Positions 8,647 to 15,576 of a DNA stretch of 64,000 bases are shown piece after piece. The stretch is from JAHFDS01 sp964593795. GTDB lineage: Bacteria; Myxococcota_A; Polyangia; JAHFDS01. Each line of letters starts with the position of its first letter. The stretch's first letter is position 1. The position numbers were made by a program, and so were the translations under genes. The stretch spans positions 77,556 through 141,555 of the forward strand of contig CAZQJC010000039.1 in assembly GCA_964593795.1 (NCBI GenBank), written 5' to 3'. The notes under the pieces were generated by a model. It was not told where the DNA came from. It searched no databases and saw nothing but the letters and a program-made list of their open reading frames with translations.

Positions 8647-8675
8647 TTTGGCCCGAGCGCTTTCTGCACGAGTGG
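8647..8675 (+). promoter_or_regulatory. 29-nt repeated element, plus copy (copy 2)
   Basis: Reads TTTGGCCCGAGCGCT followed by TTCTGCACGAGTGG, only four bases before the ATG at 8680. No Shine-Dalgarno fits between, so either the transcript is leaderless or the element itself helps initiation. Phage-specific promoter inferred from repetition and position. Confidence 0.65.
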
Positions 8676-8679
8676 CCAC

Positions 8680-9591
8680 ATGGAACCTCGAGCGATCCAG
8701 CAGGCACTCTCCACCCTCGGCTACGACGCCGGCGCCATCGACGGCGTGCTCGGCGCCCGCACCCGGGGCGCCCTCATCCGCTTCCAGTCCGACCTGGGCC
8801 TCGCCGCGGACGGCCGAATCGGCCCCCGCACCGCCAGCGCGCTCAAGGCCCTGTCCGACCGGCTGGCCAGATCGGCGGCCCCGACGGGGCTCGGCCACCT
8901 GAGCCGGTGGCGCCTGACCCACTACGTGATCGCCGAGGAGCCGGCGAAGGGCCGTCCGGTGGTCCCCGTGCTCGACGCCCAGGGCGATGTCATCGCGCGC
9001 GTGGACGCGCGCTTCTTCTGCGACCTCGCGCTACAGGGATCCGGCCGGCTGCGCGACGGACGCCTGCTCAACGTGACGGGCCAGTACGCGAGCGTCACCG
9101 CCTATCCCGAGTACCTCCACGTCCTCGACACGGCGCGCCGGGTGCTGTCCGCACACATCGGCTACGCGGGGATCCGTCTCGTCGGCGGTCGGATCAGTGA
9201 GGCCCTGACCTTCTCGGTCGTGCCGCCCGAGCGCGCGGGCAAGGGCTGGACGATCCAGCACGGCATCCCGTGCGATCCGTTCCGCACGCTCGCCGCCGAC
9301 CTCGGCGCCTACGCCACGTCCGATCCCCGGTTCAAGGGGCGGGGCGGCCTGGTGCCCGCCGGCACCCGCGCCTTCGTCCTCGAGCTCGCCGGCGTCAAGC
9401 TGCCCGACGGCACCACGCACGACGGCTGGTGCGTCGTCAACGATACCGGCGGCGCGATCTACGGCGCCCACTTCGATGTGTTCGCGGGCACACGCGCGCT
9501 CGCGAAGCAGGTCCGCTGGCCTCGGATCGGGCACGTGTGGTTCGAGAGCAGCGAAGAGCGCTGCCCCCGCGACTACAGCCTTGGTCTGTAG
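8680..9591 (+). CDS. Endolysin: peptidoglycan-binding domain plus 3D (MltA-like) domain
   Basis: A 303-residue cell-wall lytic protein. Residues about 4-60 are a PG_binding_1 repeat (AIQQALSTLGYDAGAIDGVL, TRGALIRFQSDLGL). The C-terminal half ends in a 3D-type domain: WCVVNDTGGAIYGAHFDVF, whose conserved Asp residues give the domain its name and which catalyses glycan cleavage in MltA-type lytic transglycosylases. No signal peptide is seen, so release would need the holin. It is a single plus-strand gene inside a minus-strand block and is controlled by copy 2 of the repeated element. The ATG at 8680 is chosen because it begins the binding domain and follows the element directly; upstream in-frame codons run through the element. 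Confidence 0.8.
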   Translation: MEPRAIQQALSTLGYDAGAIDGVLGARTRGALIRFQSDLGLAADGRIGPRTASALKALSDRLARSAAPTGLGHLSRWRLTHYVIAEEPAKGRPVVPVLDAQGDVIARVDARFFCDLALQGSGRLRDGRLLNVTGQYASVTAYPEYLHVLDTARRVLSAHIGYAGIRLVGGRISEALTFSVVPPERAGKGWTIQHGIPCDPFRTLAADLGAYATSDPRFKGRGGLVPAGTRAFVLELAGVKLPDGTTHDGWCVVNDTGGAIYGAHFDVFAGTRALAKQVRWPRIGHVWFESSEERCPRDYSLGL

Positions 9592-9733
9592 TTCACGAAT
9601 GATCTGGCGGAAGGCCGACCTGTTCCACAACCGCGATCGCCGGATACCAGCGGCTCGTCGTCCGCGCCATCGAGGAACGCGCTGGGAGGGCCACAAGGGT
9701 CGGGCAGTGAACAGTCGGTCCCGAGCCCAGCAC
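9592..9733. other. Intergenic space between convergent endolysin and antitoxin genes
   Basis: 142 bases without a supported gene. A transcription stop is expected here for both strands. I see no long T-tract hairpin; the nearest candidate hairpin lies just inside the antitoxin end (9743-9769). Confidence 0.4.
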
Positions 9734-10198
9734 CTATCCGGCGCGAGCCTGCAGGTACTTCAGGCTCGCCGGGACATCACGGATGATGCGCAGCAGCGCA
9801 TCCATTGCAGCCGTCTGGACGTTCCGGCCGGCCTCCCAACGCGAGATGGTGTTCCCGCCGAGCCGCAGGAGGTGCGCCAGCTCTGCCTGCGTGAAACCGA
9901 GCTTCTCACGCAGCGCCCGGATCTCGGCCCCGCCGAGCAGGCGGTACTTGGCCCGGTAGATCTCGAGGGCGCGCTCGTCGAGCTTCCGCCAGTCCTCGTA
10001 GCGCAGCAGGATCTCGCGGCACTTTGGACAGCGGAGGTGGGTTGAGTCGGGCACCACGACCTCCTCGGCGTTGATCCGAGCGGTCAGGCGTCCGCGAGCA
10101 TCCTTCATCTTGGTCCCACACTGCGGGCACGCGTCCGCCGGAAGCGAACGACCCGCTCGAGCCACCTTCTTACGCGTCGTCGTCCTGGTCGTCGTCAT
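9734..10198 (-). CDS. MqsA-type antitoxin (zinc finger plus HTH)
   Basis: A 154-residue protein with the MqsA/YgiT layout. An N-terminal zinc module has CPQCGTKM and LRCPKCREI, and a C-terminal Cro/C1-type HTH reads FTQAELAHLLRLGGNTISRW. In MqsRA systems the N-domain binds and neutralises the toxin and the C-domain represses the operon. ATG 10198 is preferred (GAGGA five bases upstream) over an ATG at 10210. Either start overlaps the toxin gene's 3' end by about 30-40 bases. Gene order toxin then antitoxin matches mqsRA. It probably acts as an addiction or phage-competition module. Confidence 0.82.
   Translation of the reverse strand: MTTTRTTTRKKVARAGRSLPADACPQCGTKMKDARGRLTARINAEEVVVPDSTHLRCPKCREILLRYEDWRKLDERALEIYRAKYRLLGGAEIRALREKLGFTQAELAHLLRLGGNTISRWEAGRNVQTAAMDALLRIIRDVPASLKYLQARAG
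9743..9769. terminator. Hairpin at the antitoxin 3' end
   Basis: GCGAGCCTG and CAGGCTCGC are perfect 9-bp inverted arms with a 9-base loop, inside the last codons of the antitoxin. No T-run follows, so a terminator role is only possible. Confidence 0.3.
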
Positions 10199-10496
10199 CG
10201 CTGTCCTCATGGCACGAGATCACCACGCAGTCATCGCGCAGGATCAGCTTCAGGTAGATGACCAGGTGGGCGACCTGCGGCTTGAACACGTACATCCACT
10301 CGCCCGTGGCCACCGATGAGAAGCGACGGACGAAGTCGTCGCCCTCCAGATCCGCGAGCAAATCGCAGAGGTCCTCTCGATCCATCGCCAGCTCCAGGAG
10401 CTCCATCTCGCGTCGAGCCTTGTTCGTGATCTCGACGCGGCGAGATCGGGCGAACTCCCGGATTCGAGCCAGGATGCGTGGTAGCCAGCGCGGCAT
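10170..10496 (-). CDS. MqsR-family toxin
   Basis: A 108-residue protein. The conserved stretch DFVRRFSSVATGEWMYVFKP followed by VAHLVIYLKLILRDDCVVIS and CHED matches the RelE-fold core of MqsR toxins (mRNA interferases that cut at GCU or GCA in the known E. coli case). It ends in a very acidic tail (DSDDDDQDDDA) that is unusual for the family and overlaps the antitoxin coding start. Directly upstream of the antitoxin and co-transcribed with it. GC is lower than the neighbours, suggesting transfer. Family call likely; activity not shown. Confidence 0.75.
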   Translation of the reverse strand: MPRWLPRILARIREFARSRRVEITNKARREMELLELAMDREDLCDLLADLEGDDFVRRFSSVATGEWMYVFKPQVAHLVIYLKLILRDDCVVISCHEDSDDDDQDDDA

Positions 10497-10570
10497 GGCC
10501 CTTCATCTCACATCAAGGCTACTATGCATATGGTGAACCTGCAACGATGAGCCGGCGCATGCCAACCTGG
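10497..10570 (-). promoter_or_regulatory. AT-richer toxin-antitoxin promoter region
   Basis: 74 bases between the toxin start and the next gene. On the minus strand it contains two AGGTT half-sites (CCAGGTTGG and GCAGGTTCACC) and an AT-rich ATATGCAT core. Known MqsA operators use AACCT/AGGTT half-sites, so autoregulation is plausible; exact promoter boxes are not certain. Confidence 0.4.
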
Positions 10571-10777
10571 CTACCTGCTGAGCGCCTTGCGCGAACGAAC
10601 CACGGCAAGGGCTTGCTCGAGGACGGTCTCGATCCTGTCAGCGCTGAAGTCTCGAACGGCAGTATCGAGTCGCATGATCTCGCTGTGGCTCTCGGGGCCG
10701 CGGCGCAGGTACACCGGCCCATCGTTCTCGGTGCTCACTTCGACCAGGACTTCGAAAGACCTCTCTCGTGCACCCAT
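10571..10777 (-). CDS. Small hypothetical protein, 68 residues
   Basis: Begins MGARERSFEVLVEVSTENDG and ends VVRSRKALSR. It has a beta-strand-rich start and a C-terminal helix (RIETVLEQALAVVRSRK). A GGAGGAG ribosome site precedes ATG 10777, giving good support to the frame. It follows the exonuclease gene by 24 bases and precedes the toxin-antitoxin promoter region. No family recognised. Confidence 0.6.
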   Translation of the reverse strand: MGARERSFEVLVEVSTENDGPVYLRRGPESHSEIMRLDTAVRDFSADRIETVLEQALAVVRSRKALSR

Positions 10778-10801
10778 GATCTCCTCCAGAGTCTGGGAAC
10801 G

Positions 10802-11623
10802 TCAGCGCCACGCCCGGGCGCGCGTGGTGCTCAGCTTCACCAGCCGCTCCCCTGCCGCTTCCATCGTGTGGGCCGGGCAGATCGGCCGGTAGGAGCAGAA
10901 GTCGCAGAAGCGCGTCACTACCGGCTGCGGGTCGGGTGCGTTTGCGCGCTCGGCGGCCTCGTTGATCCAGGCGACGAACCAGGCGCGCACGCCGTCGCGG
11001 ATCTCCTCGGCGAGCGTGGCGCGGCCCCAGACCACCTCGGCGTCGCCGATGAAGTGGATGGCCGGCCAGACCTTCTTCAGCCTGGGGAAGTGCGCGAGCG
11101 CCATCACCGCGTAGCTCCGCAGCTGGGCCGCGTGCCACTTGAGGTCGGACTTCTTGCCGGTCTTGTGGTCGACGATCGCGACGCGATCGTCGGCGAGCAC
11201 GAAGCCGAGATCCCAGGCGCCGCGGAAGAACACGTCCCTGGCGTGGAACTCGGTGGGGGAGAGCCCGGTGGTGAGGCCGAGCTTGGCCTCGCAGAGCTCG
11301 CGCGTGATGGCGCTCCGGGCGCGAAAGCGCGCGAGGGTCTCCATGAAGGCACGCATGCCGGCGACGAACCGCTCGATGCCGGCGCGTTCCTCGGGGCTGA
11401 GGTGATGCTCCCCGGTCGCACCCTCGATGGCCTGCTCCATGGTCTCGCCGCGCTCGAGGCGCTCGAGCACGCCGTGCGCACCGACACCGACGCGCGTGAC
11501 GAGCGTCGGGCGCTCGGGCAACCGATCGCGGTACTTGTACTTCCAGGCCAGCGGACACGTCTTCGTGAGCTTGGCCTTGGTGACGGACCACGGAGCGAGC
11601 GCGAGCGCCTGTGCGGAGAACAT
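10802..11623 (-). CDS. PD-(D/E)XK nuclease, RecB/Cas4-like
   Basis: A 273-residue nuclease. The catalytic block reads GAWDLGFVLADDRVAIVDHK with TGKK next (D in GAWDLG, D and K of VDHKTGK). A conserved QLRSYA motif follows (AAQLRSYAVMA), and a C-terminal CDFCSYRPICP forms with an upstream Cys (KTCPLAW) a possible Fe-S cluster as in Cas4/AddB-type enzymes. It probably resects DNA ends for recombination together with the UvsW-like helicase in this operon. ATG 11623 has a purine-rich site upstream and lies two bases after the methyltransferase stop. No cas genes or CRISPR repeats are near, so Cas4 function in adaptation is not implied. Confidence 0.83.
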   Translation of the reverse strand: MFSAQALALAPWSVTKAKLTKTCPLAWKYKYRDRLPERPTLVTRVGVGAHGVLERLERGETMEQAIEGATGEHHLSPEERAGIERFVAGMRAFMETLARFRARSAITRELCEAKLGLTTGLSPTEFHARDVFFRGAWDLGFVLADDRVAIVDHKTGKKSDLKWHAAQLRSYAVMALAHFPRLKKVWPAIHFIGDAEVVWGRATLAEEIRDGVRAWFVAWINEAAERANAPDPQPVVTRFCDFCSYRPICPAHTMEAAGERLVKLSTTRARAWR

Positions 11624-11625
11624 AC

Positions 11626-12423
11626 CTATCCCGCCTTTCCGCGCTCGAGCTCCAGAGTAGGCGGTGCCTCTGACGCGATCCGCGTGCTCTGCGCGAACGC
11701 GGGCGCCCACGCGGCCTGGGCAACGCGGGCGTTGGCCCGGTCGGCGTAGAGCGGCAGCTGCTCGAACCCGATGTACCGGCGGCCCAGGCGGAAGCAGGCC
11801 TCGGCGGTGGTGCCGGAGCCGGCGAAGGGATCGACGACGAGATCCCCCGGGCGTGTCGCCATGCGCAGCATGCGCTCGACGACCCCGAGGTTCTTCTGGC
11901 ATGGGTGGGTGCGCCGTGCGGGCGGCGTGTAGGGCCACACGTTCGAGAGCTGGCGTCCCTGCTCGCGCCGCATGCCCGCGTAGTCGAAGTGCCAGCCGTG
12001 CCCGGAGGGCGACGCCCAGATCACGTACAGCGTCCGCTCGTAGAGGATCCGGTGCGAGACCGCAAAGCCGTTCTCCTTGACGAGCGTGATGGTGTTCAAG
12101 ATGCGCGCGCCCGCAGCCATCAGGCGCACGCCGACATCGAACAGGTTGTGCCAGGTGCCGAAGACGAACAGCGTCCCCGAGGGCCTGAGGATGCGGAGCG
12201 CCGCGGACAGCCAGGGGGCGTTGTCGATCTCGTCCCAGGCCATCTCGTCCGTGCGCGCGAGCCGGCCGTGCTGGAGAAGCCGGCCGCCGTTCCGCAGGTT
12301 GAAGGGCGGGTCCGCGAGCACGCAGTCGACCGACTCCGTGGGCAGCTCGGACATCGCCTGGACGCAATCGGTGCAGTGCGTCCGGCCCTCGGACCACGAT
12401 CCCTCTGGCGCCAGGTGGGTCAT
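11626..12423 (-). CDS. Second DNA methyltransferase, beta-class order
   Basis: A 265-residue enzyme. The catalytic DPPFNLRNGG motif is near residue 40 and the SAM motif VVDPFAGSGTTAEA is C-terminal, so motif order is beta class as in the gene at 1950. DPPF is used by both N6-adenine and N4-cytosine enzymes. The motif LFVFGTWHNLFDV and the HPCQKNLGVVERMLR stretch are typical of the family. Being a second, sequence-distinct enzyme it likely has another target site. ATG 12423 overlaps the upstream stop by ATGA. Lone phage methyltransferases of this kind usually guard against restriction. Confidence 0.88.
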   Translation of the reverse strand: MTHLAPEGSWSEGRTHCTDCVQAMSELPTESVDCVLADPPFNLRNGGRLLQHGRLARTDEMAWDEIDNAPWLSAALRILRPSGTLFVFGTWHNLFDVGVRLMAAGARILNTITLVKENGFAVSHRILYERTLYVIWASPSGHGWHFDYAGMRREQGRQLSNVWPYTPPARRTHPCQKNLGVVERMLRMATRPGDLVVDPFAGSGTTAEACFRLGRRYIGFEQLPLYADRANARVAQAAWAPAFAQSTRIASEAPPTLELERGKAG

Positions 12424-12725
12424 GTCGGCTCCGCAGCGTCGAGCTCGAGGAGCTCGCGAAGGCCGGCGAGCGCCCGCTCCTCGATCGCGCGCACGTCGCC
12501 AGCGGTGATGCCGAGGATCTCGGCGATCTCCTCGGGCGTGTGCGCGCCATCGTCGGCGGCGTCGAGCGCGCACGAGTACACGAACGGCTCGCGGTCCCGG
12601 CTATCCGCCGCGAGGTGGAAGCGACAGTCCGGGAACGGACAGGGCCTGGGTAACGCGGCGCAGCCTCCGCGGACGGTGGGACGGCTCGGGGTCTCGGGGA
12701 GGATCTGCAGGTGCACGGCGCTCAT
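12420..12725 (-). CDS. Sigma-70 region 4-like HTH protein
   Basis: A 101-residue protein of a phage family with a Cys/His start (RPCPFPDCRFHL), a central Cys (SCALDAADDG) and a C-terminal sigma-region-4-like HTH: HTPEEIAEILGITAGDVRAI, then EERALAGLREL. Sigma region 4 normally contacts the -35 box. A free-standing copy could redirect host RNA polymerase to phage promoters or act as a transcription factor. ATG 12725 overlaps the helicase stop (ATGA) and its stop overlaps the methyltransferase. It is a good candidate regulator of the promoter-like elements in this window, but this is inference. Confidence 0.68.
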   Translation of the reverse strand: MSAVHLQILPETPSRPTVRGGCAALPRPCPFPDCRFHLAADSRDREPFVYSCALDAADDGAHTPEEIAEILGITAGDVRAIEERALAGLRELLELDAAEPT

Positions 12726-14167
12726 GGGCTCGGCTCCGAGACGGTTGGGATCTGTTCGCCGCGGTAGAAGACCTTCACCGAGCCGGCGAGCTGGTAGGTG
12801 CGCAACCGGCGCAGGCTGTGCCGCGCCAGGTAGCGGTGGGTGAGGTCGGCGAAGTCCACGACCGAGAGCACGGAGGCGCGCTTGCCGGTGCGCATGCCGC
12901 GGCCGATGCGCTGGATGGTCTGGATCTCGCTCTTGCCCCCGCCCGCGAGGAGCAGCGCGTCGATCCCGGGCAGATCGATGGCCTCGTCCAGGATCTCGGA
13001 GGCGCAAAGGCAGCGCAGCGCCCCGGCGCGGAAGCGGTCGAGCGCGTCCTTGCGTGCGCCGGCGCCAAGCCCGAGACCCCAGATGAACTCCGCGGCGATG
13101 CCAGCCTCGCCAAGCAGTCCGCACAGGTTCCGGCCATGGTCGATCTCGCGCACCAGGATGAGGACCTGGAGGCCCTGGTCGAGGAAGCGCCGGGCGTGCG
13201 CGACGACGACCTGGTTCCGCGGGACGCACTCCACGATGCCGGCGCGGTACGCGGCGGGGTAGCTGGCTCCGCGGGGCACGAGGGGCGCCTCGATCGGCAC
13301 GAACTCCACGACTGGCTGCACGAGCACGCCGGTGCGGATGAGCTCCCGGGCCGAGACCTCGTAGATGACGGGACCGATCGCGCCGAGCGTCTTGAGATCG
13401 GCGTTGTCGGACCGGCCCGTGGGCGTGGCCGACAGACCAACGCGGTACGGCGCGGGGCAGGCCATCAGCACCTGGAACGCCCGGTTGGACGCGCCGTGGT
13501 GGACCTCGTCGGCGATGAGGACCTGGCGCGAGCGCAGGAACGCACGGGCCCTCGGGGTCTGGAGCTGGGCCCCGAGCGTCGCGATCGAGCCGACCACGAT
13601 CTGCTGCTCCTCCCACTCGCCGTCCCCGATGCAGCCGATCGGGGCGCCAAGGTGGCGCACGAGCACGTCACGCGTCTGGTGGAGCAGGTCCTTCGAGTCG
13701 GTGAGGACGAGCGCGGGCAGCCCGAGCTGGGACATGAGCCCCGCCGCGAGGACGGTCTTGCCGCCACCGGTCGCGATCTTGAGGATGCCGCGGCGCTCGA
13801 GGATCGCGCGCCCGATGCCCTCGCGCTGGTAGTCGCGGAGATCTCCGGGGAGGTCTCGCAGCGCCGGCGCGGCGTGGCGTGGGGCCGGATACTCCGTGCG
13901 ATCCCGGATCTCCACCGGGGTGCCCGCCTCGATGAGGGCCCGGTGCACGATCGGCACAAGCCCCGCGGGGAACAGGTTGTCCGTGGGCAGGAACAGATGA
14001 CAGCGGCCGTCCCACCTGCGTGACCCGTCGCTGCGCTGGGTCTGGTAGCTCTTCGTGAAGCAGGCGCCCTTGACCGGATACGAGGTCACGCGCCGCACGA
14101 CCTCCTCGGGGAAGTCGCCCTGGAGCTGCGCGAACTGGTTCCTGATGACGAGGGTCGCCATGCGCAT
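12722..14167 (-). CDS. Superfamily 2 DNA helicase (UvsW/type III Res-like)
   Basis: A 481-residue DEAD/DEAH-class helicase. Motifs in order: DLRDYQREGI (Q-like), KIATGGGKTVLAAGL (Walker A), VLTDSKDLLHQT (Ia), VLIADEVHHG (DEVH box), GLSATPTG (III), and in the second RecA domain VLILVREIDHGRNL, SEILDEAIDLPGID and QRIGRGMRTG (VI). It resembles T4 UvsW, which drives branch migration and turns origin-initiated into recombination-initiated replication. The N-terminal 100 residues resemble a small substrate-recognition domain. The start MRMATL at 14167 shares one base with the upstream TGA. Complete. Confidence 0.88.
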   Translation of the reverse strand: MRMATLVIRNQFAQLQGDFPEEVVRRVTSYPVKGACFTKSYQTQRSDGSRRWDGRCHLFLPTDNLFPAGLVPIVHRALIEAGTPVEIRDRTEYPAPRHAAPALRDLPGDLRDYQREGIGRAILERRGILKIATGGGKTVLAAGLMSQLGLPALVLTDSKDLLHQTRDVLVRHLGAPIGCIGDGEWEEQQIVVGSIATLGAQLQTPRARAFLRSRQVLIADEVHHGASNRAFQVLMACPAPYRVGLSATPTGRSDNADLKTLGAIGPVIYEVSARELIRTGVLVQPVVEFVPIEAPLVPRGASYPAAYRAGIVECVPRNQVVVAHARRFLDQGLQVLILVREIDHGRNLCGLLGEAGIAAEFIWGLGLGAGARKDALDRFRAGALRCLCASEILDEAIDLPGIDALLLAGGGKSEIQTIQRIGRGMRTGKRASVLSVVDFADLTHRYLARHSLRRLRTYQLAGSVKVFYRGEQIPTVSEPSP

Positions 14168-14547
14168 CAGCCCAGGGACCAGGACGCCTCCCGCCGCCGC
14201 CGGGCCAGGAGGTCGTCGAGGGAATCCGCATCCGTCGATGGTGAGCCGGTGGTCTTGGCCAGCTGCTCCAGCTCGGCGAGCCCGCGGGTGACCTCGGCGG
14301 GTGGTCTGGGCGCCGGCCTCGGGTTCGGGCGTCGCTCGTAGCCGCGCGCGACGAGCTCGTCGACCTTCTCGCGCGCTCGCTGCCGCGCGCGTTCCGCGTC
14401 ACGGTAAGTGAAGGTGCGCGCGTCCGAGCTCTTCGGGTTCTCCCAGCGGTAGAGGACCTCGAAGAGGCCATCGTCACGCTCGGTCACGGCGACCTGGTAC
14501 TGGGCCCGCGGACCCTTGGAGAGGTACTGATCGACGAGCGTCTTCAC
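14167..14547 (-). CDS. WGR-like domain protein
   Basis: A 126-residue protein starting GTG (14547), which overlaps the stop of the upstream gene (GTGA). Residues 14-70 (QYQVAVTERDDGLFEVLYRW, then FTYRDAERARQRAREKVDEL and VARGYERR) follow the WGR-domain pattern: strand, divergent aromatic core, then a helix ending in a Lys/Gly-Tyr stretch. WGR domains bind nucleic acid ends and occur in PARPs and in bacterial DNA-linked proteins. The canonical W-G-R triplet itself is not present, so the call is tentative. Pro/Arg-rich linker and acidic tail follow. Confidence 0.45.
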   Translation of the reverse strand: MKTLVDQYLSKGPRAQYQVAVTERDDGLFEVLYRWENPKSSDARTFTYRDAERARQRAREKVDELVARGYERRPNPRPAPRPPAEVTRGLAELEQLAKTTGSPSTDADSLDDLLARRRREASWSLG

Positions 14548-14942
14548 GCGAGCACCTCGTCGGGCACCAGGAACGGCTCGCCCGCGGCGAGGTAGTGCTC
14601 GAGGTACGCGCCGCGCAGGCGCGCGACCCTGGGGTTGCCGAACGCGCGATCGAACGCGACGCCCCACGTCGCACCGCCAGGCTCCTCCCAGTGCAGCAGC
14701 ACCTGCTCGAGACGCGCGTGCCGCTCGAACAGCCGGCCGAGCCGCCGCGCCAGCGTCTCCATGCAGCGCGTGTTCTGGCCAAGGTGGCAGCCACCGTCCC
14801 GGAGGCACGCGAACGGGCGCAGCCTGGGGTGCGGACGGATGAGCGGCGGGCACTCCGGGAAGAGCGCCTCGAGCGGCAGGAGCAGCGTCCGCCCGGAGAG
14901 CAACCTGCCCATTCTCGGCAGCACGCGCGGCACGGCCGACAT
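14544..14942 (-). CDS. Hypothetical protein, 132 residues
   Basis: Begins MSAVPRVLPRMGRLLSGRTL. A short Cys/His patch (CLRDGGCHLGQNTRC) near the middle could bind a metal. The second half is helical with aromatic residues (LHWEEPGGATWGVAFDRAFG, RLRGAYLEHYLAAGEPFLVP). ATG 14942 lies three bases after the holin-candidate stop, and the stop overlaps the GTG of the WGR-like gene. No family is recognised. Confidence 0.55.
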   Translation of the reverse strand: MSAVPRVLPRMGRLLSGRTLLLPLEALFPECPPLIRPHPRLRPFACLRDGGCHLGQNTRCMETLARRLGRLFERHARLEQVLLHWEEPGGATWGVAFDRAFGNPRVARLRGAYLEHYLAAGEPFLVPDEVLA

Positions 14943-14945
14943 CGC

Positions 14946-15401
14946 CTATGCCTGCGGCGGCGTGGGAGTGGACGAAGGCGGTGGCGCGCTCGCGGGCGGC
15001 GCGGCCTCGGCGGGGCTGCCACCCGACGGTCCGGCGAGGCCGTAGCGCTTCGCGAGCTCGTGACCGAGGATCGAGAGCAGACCGGAGGCGCCGACCACGA
15101 CGGCCTGGCCGGGGTTCGCGCCGCCGTGGACCGCCGCGATGACGCCGGCCAGCGCACCGAACGACGCGACGATCATCGTCCGTGCCAGCCTCGGCAGGCG
15201 CTGCCACCAGTTCGGGCCGTCACCATCGTCGCCCCAGCGCTTGATGACCGAGACGACGACCGCGATGCCGAGGGCCAGAAGGCCGCTCAGGCCCACGATC
15301 TTGTAACTCGTGAGCGCGGTCGTGAACTGGTCCCAGGCAGACAGCACGTCGGAAGGGTTGGCTGGGTCGGCCCGCACGGCCAGGATGAGCAGGATCGACA
15401 T
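14946..15401 (-). CDS. Holin-like membrane protein
   Basis: A 151-residue protein with an N-terminal hydrophobic start (MSILLILAVRA), and two probable membrane segments: KIVGLSGLLALGIAVVVSVI (about 34-53) and TMIVASFGALAGVIAAVHGG (about 74-94). A Pro/Ala-rich tail (AEAAPPASAPPPSSTPTPPQ) follows. Two spans, small size and charged ends fit class II-like holins that let the endolysin reach the wall. Copy 3 of the repeated element lies 33 bases upstream and a GGGAGG site precedes the ATG, so it shares control with the endolysin gene. Function inferred from topology and regulation. Confidence 0.55.
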   Translation of the reverse strand: MSILLILAVRADPANPSDVLSAWDQFTTALTSYKIVGLSGLLALGIAVVVSVIKRWGDDGDGPNWWQRLPRLARTMIVASFGALAGVIAAVHGGANPGQAVVVGASGLLSILGHELAKRYGLAGPSGGSPAEAAPPASAPPPSSTPTPPQA

Positions 15402-15434
15402 GGTGGACCTCCCGGGGATGTCGGTTCCCCGGGG

Positions 15435-15463
15435 TCCCTCGCGCAGCGAGCGCTCGGGCCAAT
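15435..15463 (-). promoter_or_regulatory. 29-nt repeated element (copy 3)
   Basis: Reads on the minus strand ATTGGCCCGAGCGCT followed by CGCTGCGCGAGGGA, 33 bases upstream of the holin candidate start. Confidence 0.65.
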
Positions 15464-15576
15464 TGCCCGACGCCTACCTTGCGCGTCGCGCAGATAGAAG
15501 AGACAGCTCAAGCGGCAGGGCAAATCGGCGCCCGCTCAGCAGAAGGGTCAGGGGCAGCGGTTACTCTCAGGGGGAC

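Noticed and set aside
8599..8679. Longer N-terminus of the endolysin
   Set aside because: Would translate the promoter-like element; the PG-binding domain begins right after the ATG at 8680.
10802..11623. Cas4 of a CRISPR system
   Set aside because: RecB/Cas4-like nuclease is clear, but no repeats or other cas genes are present.
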